A DNA stretch of 14,814 nt from assembly GCA_022360535.1 (NCBI GenBank), contig JAKSCP010000438.1, positions 1 to 14,814 of the forward strand. Reading direction: 5' to 3'. Positions within the stretch are counted from its first letter, which is position 1. The number at the start of each line of letters is the position of its first letter. This document shows positions 8,146 to 13,746 of this stretch, one piece after another. Source of the DNA: Pseudomonadales bacterium. Its GTDB lineage: Bacteria; Pseudomonadota; Gammaproteobacteria; Pseudomonadales; Pseudohongiellaceae. The notes beneath the pieces were generated by a model. It saw nothing but the letters and a program-made list of their open reading frames with translations. It had not been told where the DNA came from and made no database searches. The position numbers and the translations under genes were made by a program.

Positions 8146-9165
8146 ATGGAATCAGGCGCCAGAAACTGTCTGTTACTGCTTTGGCTAGTAGCAAATATCG
8201 CATTTGGCCAAAGCAGCTACGAACCACCGCGCAACGAGTTTGGTCAGCCAGACCTGCAAGGCTATTGGATTAATCAGGTGCGCGCGCCATTCGAACGACC
8301 CGAAGAACTGGGATTAAAACAAGCCTATACAGCGGAAGAAGCAGCAGACATCATCAGTGGTCGTGAAGCCGCTCAACAGCAGCGCATACAGCCCAGCGAC
8401 CCTAACCGGGGAGCGCCGCCTGCGGGCGAGATCATCACCAACGTCGCCGACGCCAATTTCCATCCTGAATTTGCCAGCAACCTACCACTCATCGATGGCG
8501 AATATCGAACTTCTTTAATTATCGATCCGCCCAATGGCCGCATTGCAGCCAATCCAGAGTTTCGTGATTACTATTTGCGGTATTTCGACGTCGGCCACGA
8601 TGCTTTCGATGATGCCAAGCTACGACCAGCCAACGAACGTTGCCTGAATTCACCCGGTCAGGTGCCGCTGGTGATTCAAATCGGTCCGGAAGATTCCAAG
8701 ACCATGCAGATTCTGCAATTCGAAAACTATGTGGTGTTGAATGCGGAATACGCGACGGCGGTGCGTATCGTGCCCCTGGCTACAGCAGACAACGCCATCA
8801 GTTGGCCGCAATGGCGAGGCACTTCGGTTGGGCGATTCGAAGACAATTCACTCATCGTCACCACCAGGAATTTCAGGATAGAACAATCCAATCGCCGAAT
8901 TCGCACCTCCTCGGAGTTAGAGGTCACCGAAGTATTCTCCCGCGTCGATAAAGATCAACTTCTTTACCGCTTCACGTTCAGTGATCCAGTCGCTCTGGAG
9001 CAGCCATTCACCGGCGAAATTCCTCTGGATCGCATGGGACAAGGAGAGATTATTTATGAATCTGCCTGCCATGAAGGCAATCATGCCGTGCGCGGGATTC
9101 TCGCCGGCGCCCGTCGCGGTGATGTGGATGCGGAATTGGGTGGGGGTCCTGCGGGAACTCCATAG
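8146..9165 (+). CDS. Exported 'PDLQ...CHEGN' family protein of unknown function (copy 2)
   Basis: The 339-residue protein has a signal peptide (hydrophobic core about 9-20, cleavage likely after G21, AFG/QSS). It has the same block order as the 4547 gene: FGQPDLQGYW (32-41), GEYRTSLIIDPPNG (118-131), RC at 165-166, GRFEDNSLIVTTRNF (229-243), and YESACHEGNH (304-313). The two proteins are clearly homologous but diverged, so this is an old duplication or two subfamilies, not a recent repeat. No biochemical function is known to me. A purine-rich AAAGGA sits about 16 bases before the ATG, farther than ideal. The gene follows the peptidase by 33 bases, and its stop is only three bases from the next start, which supports an operon. 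Confidence 0.85.
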   Translation: MESGARNCLLLLWLVANIAFGQSSYEPPRNEFGQPDLQGYWINQVRAPFERPEELGLKQAYTAEEAADIISGREAAQQQRIQPSDPNRGAPPAGEIITNVADANFHPEFASNLPLIDGEYRTSLIIDPPNGRIAANPEFRDYYLRYFDVGHDAFDDAKLRPANERCLNSPGQVPLVIQIGPEDSKTMQILQFENYVVLNAEYATAVRIVPLATADNAISWPQWRGTSVGRFEDNSLIVTTRNFRIEQSNRRIRTSSELEVTEVFSRVDKDQLLYRFTFSDPVALEQPFTGEIPLDRMGQGEIIYESACHEGNHAVRGILAGARRGDVDAELGGGPAGTP

Positions 9166-9168
9166 GCC

Positions 9169-9852
9169 ATGTTCTGGTTAACTCTCCCAGCCCTCGCAGC
9201 TGTAATTTACTGGATCTGTCGCGAGCAAGCATTGCAAGCAAACCTGGATCTGGAGAAAGATGGCGTCCTGTTGCTGCCAAATTGCCAGCCTGAGGAAGTG
9301 CTCGCCCTACTCCCTGAGGGCTATGAATTTCTCGATTACCGTTATTCCATTACCGGCTGCGCGCTTTCTACTTTTCATCGTGACGTCACCAGCAGCCCCT
9401 ATGTATTCAAGAGCCAACACCCGATCTACACTCTGATCTGTTACGGTAGTAAAGGCGAGATGCTCAGCGTCGTGCCTGGCAGCCACCGCCACACGCCCTT
9501 CGTCTGGAATACCGCAAAAACAATCAATTCAGAACAAGCCGAATCGGTGTTGTTCCATTGCGACATTCTACATGCAGGTGTTATCTCAAGAGATTCGAGT
9601 CGACAAGCGGTACAGTTCAAAATTGCCCATAAAGATGACTTGCACTTGCTTACAGAGTTACAAGGCATAGACGTTAACAAGCAGGAATCAAATTCGGTGC
9701 CTCTTTTTTACGAATGGCTGTGTCGCAAGCTCTCCCTTATGTTTCCATTTCTGATTAACCACGTGTTCACTCGCTATCTGCAAAAACAGGACGAATCGTT
9801 ACTGAACAGATTCCTGCTCACTGTGTTTGGTCGTTCTTTTTACAATCGATGA
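9169..9852 (+). CDS. Membrane-anchored PhyH-like Fe(II)/2-oxoglutarate dioxygenase-like protein
   Basis: The 227-residue protein begins with a hydrophobic helix (residues 2-17) followed by a charged region, consistent with an N-terminal membrane anchor facing the cytoplasm. The core shows the phytanoyl-CoA-dioxygenase-like iron triad: His70-x-Asp72 in STFHRDV and His135 in DILHAGV. Arg145 is placed to bind the 2-oxoglutarate carboxylate, and a conserved-looking VVPGSHRHTP turn is at 101-110. Residues about 178-205 (FYEWLCRKLSLMFPFLINHV) form a second hydrophobic or amphipathic helix near the C-terminus. The likely reaction is oxidation or hydroxylation of a membrane-associated substrate, but the substrate is unknown. 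The assignment rests on motif order rather than an alignment. It starts three bases after the preceding stop without a clear Shine-Dalgarno, implying translational coupling. Confidence 0.65.
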   Translation: MFWLTLPALAAVIYWICREQALQANLDLEKDGVLLLPNCQPEEVLALLPEGYEFLDYRYSITGCALSTFHRDVTSSPYVFKSQHPIYTLICYGSKGEMLSVVPGSHRHTPFVWNTAKTINSEQAESVLFHCDILHAGVISRDSSRQAVQFKIAHKDDLHLLTELQGIDVNKQESNSVPLFYEWLCRKLSLMFPFLINHVFTRYLQKQDESLLNRFLLTVFGRSFYNR

Positions 9853-9875
9853 ACTAACAACAAATAGCTGTGCAG

Positions 9876-10328
9876 ATGAGCCACACTGAGAATGAACCAG
9901 AATTCATTGAAGCTGACCCTGCAGCGCGGCGCAAAGCTGTCGTAATCGTTGCCCTAACAATCGTTTTTGGCGGTCTGGTAGTTTTCCTTATTCTTGCCCT
10001 GGAAGGACCTTTGCAAGACTGGCTGGAAGACAACATCGAACTGCTGGTATCACGACCCTGGATAGTCTTGATCGCCAGCCTGATCCTGGTATCTCCCATC
10101 CTTTGGGGAGGTTGCTACCTGTTCAAGTACGGAAGCACCGTCGTTCGACATCAACAGCTGCCTGCTCCAGGTTACGGTATAGTTCGGCGCATGAGCGTTC
10201 AGCGTGGCCGCGAAGCAGTTTTTAAAGGTCGACTCGTGCAGGCGGTCTCCGCCTTTATCATACTTTGTGCGACTATGATCCCCGCGTTTTTAACAGCCCT
10301 CTTTGTGCTCCTGGGCAACATGGAATAA
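9876..10328 (+). CDS. Small membrane protein with three predicted helices, unknown function
   Basis: This is a 150-residue protein if started at the ATG at 9876; a GTG at 9870 would add two residues. An acidic N-terminal tail (EFIEADPAARRK) precedes hydrophobic helices at about 21-42, 62-83 and 121-146. Between the last two is a basic loop containing HQQLPAPGYG and RRMSVQRGR. No catalytic or metal motif is visible and I do not recognise the family. By the positive-inside rule, the basic central loop and the R18-R19-K20 cluster are probably cytoplasmic. It sits 23 bases after the dioxygenase-like gene and 23 bases before the glutathione transferase start, so it is likely part of the same transcript. 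Neither start has a strong Shine-Dalgarno. Confidence 0.7.
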   Translation: MSHTENEPEFIEADPAARRKAVVIVALTIVFGGLVVFLILALEGPLQDWLEDNIELLVSRPWIVLIASLILVSPILWGGCYLFKYGSTVVRHQQLPAPGYGIVRRMSVQRGREAVFKGRLVQAVSAFIILCATMIPAFLTALFVLLGNME

Positions 10329-10351
10329 TCAACGAACCCGGCTTACACATT

Positions 10352-10969
10352 ATGATTTTCTACTACGCACCTAAAACTGTTTCGGTGGCTTCTCACATCA
10401 CGCTGGAAGAAACTGGCGCCAGCTACGAATCACAACGTCTGGATTTTTCGACGACAGAACAACGTTCCGACGACTATCTGAAAGTGAATCCCAAGGGACG
10501 AGTGCCTGCGCTCGCGACTGATCGCGGCACAATCACAGAAACCCCTGCCATACTGTTCTATCTTGCTCAGTCCTTTCCTGCTAAGTGCTTGGCTCCACTT
10601 GACGATTCTTTCGCCCTTGCCAGGATACAGGCATTCAATGCCTATCTCTGTGCAACTGTACACGTCGCCCATGCCCATAGAATTCGCGGTAGTCGCTGGG
10701 TCGATGATGAGAATGCAATAAAAGCCATGCAGGCCAAAGTCCCTCAGACCATGGGCGAATGTTTTGCACTCATCGACAAGGAAATGTTTAAAGGCCCATG
10801 GGTTACGGGGCAAGACTATTCCATCTGCGATCCCTATCTTTTTACTATTGAGAACTGGCTCGAAGGCGATGGAGTCGATATCAATGACTTTCCGAGAATC
10901 GCCGAGCATAACCAACGCATGCGGGAACGAGAGGCAGTGAAACCCGTACTTGAGTTGCACGGCTTATAG
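10352..10969 (+). CDS. Glutathione S-transferase family protein, beta-class-like
   Basis: This is a 205-residue cytoplasmic protein of standard GST length. The N-terminal thioredoxin-like domain contains YYAPKTVSVASHITLEE, then YLKVNPKGRVPAL and the glutathione-binding TETPAILFYLAQ segment. The C-terminal helical domain ends with GQDYSICDPYLFTIENWL and a FPRIAEHNQRM motif. Alignment by eye to E. coli GstA is straightforward. The beta-class catalytic Cys10 is replaced by Val10, while the neighbouring Ser11 is kept. Chemistry may therefore rely on Ser11 or another residue, or the protein may bind rather than conjugate. A longer in-frame ORF starting at 10265 overlaps the upstream gene and adds non-GST sequence, so ATG 10352 is preferred. 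It is the last gene before a 132-base gap. Confidence 0.88.
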   Translation: MIFYYAPKTVSVASHITLEETGASYESQRLDFSTTEQRSDDYLKVNPKGRVPALATDRGTITETPAILFYLAQSFPAKCLAPLDDSFALARIQAFNAYLCATVHVAHAHRIRGSRWVDDENAIKAMQAKVPQTMGECFALIDKEMFKGPWVTGQDYSICDPYLFTIENWLEGDGVDINDFPRIAEHNQRMREREAVKPVLELHGL

Positions 10970-11101
10970 GAAAAAACTATCGCTGATTGAACGAAATGCT
11001 TGCAACAGGCTGAGGTTTTCCGAAATCTGATAGCGCTTAGCCAATGAGAGTGATACAAAAACACCACTAGGCAGCTATTCTCAGGCCCAATAGGGGGAAG
11101 C
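10970..11101. other. Largest intergenic gap, upstream of the Ldi-merP-merT unit
   Basis: This 132-base stretch separates the glutathione transferase gene from the three-gene unit and is the natural place for that unit's promoter. An imperfect inverted repeat is visible (CTATCGCTGATT near 10978 against AATCTGATAG near 11026). TTGCAA near 11000 is a weak -35 candidate with no good -10 at 17 bases. I see no MerR-type operator with a 19-base spacer. There is no clear terminator for the upstream genes either, so read-through is possible. Confidence 0.4.
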
Positions 11102-12931
11102 ATGAGCGATACTCAGAGTATTTCGCGTCGAGCATTTCTAAAGAACAGCGCGATCATTGGCAGCGCCGCCTCACTGGGAGTAGGCACTGTCGCTGCCCAA
11201 CCGTCGACCAACCCGCTCTACCCTACCCACAACGACAGAACCAAGGGATGGCTGCGCTTCATCTGGGAAAAAGCGACCACTCCCGATGATTGGGGTTATC
11301 GCGAAGACGTTGAGCTTCCCTGGGGAATACAGATTCCTCGTGGCGAGATAGATTTCACGGTAGACGGCGTTGGGCCTCATCCCTGGTGGGATCAGTATGC
11401 GGCACCGCCGATGCTCAGCTATCCGCGCTTCGATCTGGCCGATTCCAGTTACCCGGTTCTGCTAATGGCTGACCAGACTCCTGCCTGGCGCGAAGTCTAC
11501 ACCCGCATCATGGACGAGTTGGCGTCGAGACATACCTCTTATTGGGCCGCTATCGACTGGAATACATTCATCGGACCCAGTCCGCAACGGGACCAGTACG
11601 GTCCATTGAATGCACCAGGTTACCAGCTCTGGCCCGAACGTGTGCGTGGCAACTATGACAGACCGGGTTGGACTGCCAATGGAGTTGAACCCTGGGGTTT
11701 ACAACCAGACCCCATCGGCGCCGATGGCAATCTGTTTTTCCGCGGCTGGCTAAACCTGGTTCTCTCCATCTACAAATACGTGTCGGGGGATGACAAGTGG
11801 GAGCAGCCCTGGGAGATTGCGGGCTATGAGAATGAACATTTTGAATGGACCCAGCCCAGAATCGTCGAACATCTCTACCAGCAATATACCGATCACCCTG
11901 AAGGCCCCCATTGCGAAAACACCAAGATTTGGCCGCTCTGCAACTCTGCTGCCGGGCTCGGCATCTTTCTGTCGGATCAATTGGGTGTAACTAACGCTCA
12001 TGGGGTTTTTGAAGATTGGGTTGAGTTCATGAAAGACAACTACATGAGCATCAATGATCAAAACGAGTTGGAATGGGCAACCTTGTACTATGACCCGCTT
12101 GAAAACTTTAAAGTAAACACGCCGGGTGGTGCAGGCACAGCGACTGCGTTTTACTTGCTGCCTCAATCACCCGAGATTGCCACCTTTCTCTATGAAGGCA
12201 TTGCCAATAGTAGCGGCTTTAGGGATAGCTCCCGTGAAATCCGCCCCAATCCCCTGGCGCAAGTGATGGCTAAAGCGCTGGGCGACGATGTGGCATTTGA
12301 ACGACTGCAAGCAGCGGCTGAACAATTCTCCGAACCCAGATTTTTTGGTGAGGAAATGGATCGCTTTGGCTGGTGGTCGGGCCGCGACGAGCCGTGGCCA
12401 CGCGGAACTTCAACCGCGCAACAGATGATGAGCGAAATCGCAGAAGGCAATTGGATCGAAGCGTTCCAGGTGAGGCATATGGACAAGTACACAGCGCCTA
12501 CTCTGGAAGGCGTCGACTACCCGAATCTCGGGGTAGATACGGCCTGGAATGACAAGGAAAATGGCATCATGCACATTGGCACCTATGTAGGAGACCGCAA
12601 TGCGTCGGGACGCACCACCAGTTGGCAGATAACCAATCTGCCCAATGCTGCCGAAGCAGTTGTCATTCGAGATGGCAATACCCTCAGTGACGTGCAAGTT
12701 GTGGATACCAATACTATTCGCGTTACAACAGACATTGGGCAACATCAGTATCAGGTGCGCACCGGATACTTCGGTCAGGAAATGGCAATAAACCAGCCCG
12801 ATCCTGCTGCCATAGCAAGCGCTTCACAGTTCGCGACCACCAAACGAACCGCGGAACAAAATGCCAAAGCGGCAGAATCGATCATGGCTAGCGGTGGCGG
12901 TGGATGTCCTTGCTGCGCCAACGGTGGTTAA
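11102..12931 (+). CDS. Tat-exported linalool dehydratase/isomerase (Ldi)-like protein with C-terminal Cys-rich tail
   Basis: The 609-residue protein starts with a twin-arginine signal (SRRAFLK, 8-14; cleavage near AAQ, 31-33), so it is exported folded. Residues about 208-335 align by eye with linalool dehydratase/isomerase of Castellaniella: GWLNLVLSIYKYVSG (215-229), CENTKIWPLCNS with C271 and C280 exactly nine apart like LinD C171/C180, then LGIFLSDQLG and YYDP. LinD interconverts geraniol, linalool and myrcene. Here His129 of LinD is replaced by W216, and Tyr240 seems absent, so the same reaction cannot be assumed. A beta-rich domain follows (about 485-560). The protein ends in GGGGCPCCANGG. 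GGGGGAAG precedes the ATG. The MerP-like gene begins 31 bases after the stop, so this protein probably works with, or is regulated with, the metal-transport pair. Confidence 0.7.
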   Translation: MSDTQSISRRAFLKNSAIIGSAASLGVGTVAAQPSTNPLYPTHNDRTKGWLRFIWEKATTPDDWGYREDVELPWGIQIPRGEIDFTVDGVGPHPWWDQYAAPPMLSYPRFDLADSSYPVLLMADQTPAWREVYTRIMDELASRHTSYWAAIDWNTFIGPSPQRDQYGPLNAPGYQLWPERVRGNYDRPGWTANGVEPWGLQPDPIGADGNLFFRGWLNLVLSIYKYVSGDDKWEQPWEIAGYENEHFEWTQPRIVEHLYQQYTDHPEGPHCENTKIWPLCNSAAGLGIFLSDQLGVTNAHGVFEDWVEFMKDNYMSINDQNELEWATLYYDPLENFKVNTPGGAGTATAFYLLPQSPEIATFLYEGIANSSGFRDSSREIRPNPLAQVMAKALGDDVAFERLQAAAEQFSEPRFFGEEMDRFGWWSGRDEPWPRGTSTAQQMMSEIAEGNWIEAFQVRHMDKYTAPTLEGVDYPNLGVDTAWNDKENGIMHIGTYVGDRNASGRTTSWQITNLPNAAEAVVIRDGNTLSDVQVVDTNTIRVTTDIGQHQYQVRTGYFGQEMAINQPDPAAIASASQFATTKRTAEQNAKAAESIMASGGGGCPCCANGG

Positions 12932-12948
12932 CAACGAGTTTACAATCG

Positions 12949-12954
12949 AGGAGG
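12949..12954 (+). promoter_or_regulatory. Shine-Dalgarno site of the MerP-like selenoprotein gene
   Basis: AGGAGG lies eight bases before the ATG at 12963, an optimal spacing. It marks 12963 as the true start rather than the in-frame ATG at 12861 inside the Ldi-like gene, and shows that the recoded gene still has a well-kept translation signal. Confidence 0.85.
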
Positions 12955-12962
12955 ACTTTCTG

Positions 12963-13301
12963 ATGCACAGTCAACACGTCAGCAATAAGCCAATGCTATT
13001 GGCAGGTCTGTTTTCATTACTGATACTAGCCTCGGGATTCGCCTTTAGTGCGACACCTGACGCTCTCGAACCAGGCCACAAAGAAGTCGTACTCAAAGTC
13101 GAGAATATGACTTGAGCTGGATGTATAGTTGCCGTGCGCAGCTCACTACGAAAGCTTGAAGGTATTCAATCAGTAGAAGTGGATCTGGATCTCGAAGAAG
13201 CCATTGTGCGCTACGTGCCTGAATTGGTAACGATCGAGGCCATGACGAAAGCAACTACCGCTATCGGCTTTCCTTCTTCCGAAAAAATGCCACAGTCCTG
13301 A
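12963..13301 (+). CDS. merP: MerP-like periplasmic metal-binding protein (HMA domain), probable selenoprotein with UGA-encoded Sec51
   Basis: Read through one TGA (13113-13115), this is a 112-residue protein. It has a signal peptide (hydrophobic 11-29, cleavage near FSA/TPD) and one HMA domain. The domain begins VVLKVENMT, then codon 51 (TGA), then AGC with C54, where MerP and relatives have MTCxxC. After the TGA the frame stays fully MerP-like for 61 codons: LRKLEGIQSVEVDLDLEEA, then AMTKATTAIGFPSSEK, which resembles the TKATADAGYPSS ending of classical MerP. The true stop is the TGA at 13299-13301. MerP carries Hg(II) in the periplasm between two cysteines and hands it to MerT. Here the pair would be Sec-x-x-Cys. 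The SECIS-like hairpin after the codon and the optimal Shine-Dalgarno argue against a decayed gene. The alternative is a Cys-to-stop point mutation or sequencing error. Confidence 0.8.
13113..13145 (+). promoter_or_regulatory. Candidate bacterial SECIS element directly after the in-frame UGA
   Basis: Downstream of the UGA, AGUUGC (13127-13132) pairs with GCAGCU (13138-13143) in six base pairs including one G-U. They close a five-base loop CGUGC with G at its second position (13134). That G is 18 nt after the UGA, the same distance as the first loop G in the E. coli fdhF SECIS as I recall it. GUUGC at 13128-13132 also coincides with the fdhF upper-stem sequence at the same offset. An alternative lower pairing of UGAGCUG (13113-13119) with CAGCUCA (13139-13145) would place the UGA itself in a stem. 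SelB with Sec-tRNA binds such a loop to recode UGA. Folding energy and SelB binding are not tested here. Confidence 0.68.
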
Positions 13302-13327
13302 ACACCAGCCACGTGTTTTTCTAGTCT

Positions 13328-13681
13328 ATGGAAGGCAGAAGCAAAAAAACGTCACCCTATCTGATCGGCGGCTTGGTAACCTCAGTCATTGCCAGTGTCT
13401 GCTGCATCGGTCCTTTCTTGCTGCTGGCTACAGGACTCAGCGCTGCCTGGATGAGTCAGATGATGGCGCTGGAACCTTATCAACCTTTATTCGCAGCGAT
13501 GACAATCGGTTTTTTCGGAATTGCCGGCTGGCGCATTGATTGGTCGAGCAGCGCTGAGGCTACTTCTACAGATTGTCAGGCAGCCAGAACAAGCCTTCAT
13601 CTCAAGCAAGCTTACATTGCCCTGAGCGTCTTGGCTCTGGTCTTGATCACCAGCACCTGGTGGATTCAGCTTTTCGCATGA
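13328..13681 (+). CDS. merT: MerT-like membrane transporter for mercury or a related soft metal
   Basis: The 117-residue protein has three predicted helices (about 11-35, 50-68 and 94-115), the size and topology of MerT. Helix 1 contains the vicinal pair C25-C26 in ASVCCIGPFLLLATG, the hallmark of MerT that takes Hg(II) from MerP. LSAAWMSQMMALEPYQPLF matches the MerT loop around LEPYRPIF. MerT normally has a second cysteine pair in the cytoplasmic loop; here only C83 is seen, so hand-off to a cytosolic partner may differ. The gene follows the MerP-like gene by 26 bases (order P-T, the reverse of classical mer operons). No MerA or MerR gene is present in the window. No Shine-Dalgarno is visible, and an in-frame TAG six bases upstream fixes ATG 13328 as the first possible start. 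Confidence 0.87.
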   Translation: MEGRSKKTSPYLIGGLVTSVIASVCCIGPFLLLATGLSAAWMSQMMALEPYQPLFAAMTIGFFGIAGWRIDWSSSAEATSTDCQAARTSLHLKQAYIALSVLALVLITSTWWIQLFA

Positions 13682-13683
13682 TG

Positions 13684-13720
13684 AAAAAAAGGCCTGATCA
13701 TATGACCAGGCCTTTCTTTT
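13684..13720. terminator. Bidirectional intrinsic terminator between merT and the monooxygenase gene
   Basis: AAAGGCCTG (13688-13696) and CAGGCCTTT (13707-13715) form a perfect nine-base-pair stem with a ten-base loop. The stem is flanked by an A-run on the left (from 13684) and a T-rich run on the right (to 13720). It starts three bases after the merT stop and lies 27 bases from the convergent gene's stop, so it can end transcription from both sides. Confidence 0.92.
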
Positions 13721-13746
13721 AATTCCAGCTCGAACTGTTTTCGAAC

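Noticed and set aside
12861..12962. In-frame upstream ATG at 12861 as start of the MerP-like gene.
   Set aside because: It lies inside the Ldi-like coding region in another frame, and the AGGAGG at 12949-12954 points to the ATG at 12963, which begins a proper signal peptide.
12963..13115. Treating the MerP-like gene as a 50-codon truncated ORF or pseudogene.
   Set aside because: The frame continues MerP-like for 61 codons after a single TGA at a cysteine position, with an intact ribosome site and a SECIS-like hairpin. The pseudogene option is kept only as the alternative.
13156..13169. Perfect hairpin TTGAA-GGTA-TTCAA downstream of the recoded TGA, with a GG-starting loop as in fdhF.
   Set aside because: Its loop is about 45 nt after the UGA, too far for a bacterial SECIS, where spacing is critical; the nearer hairpin fits better.
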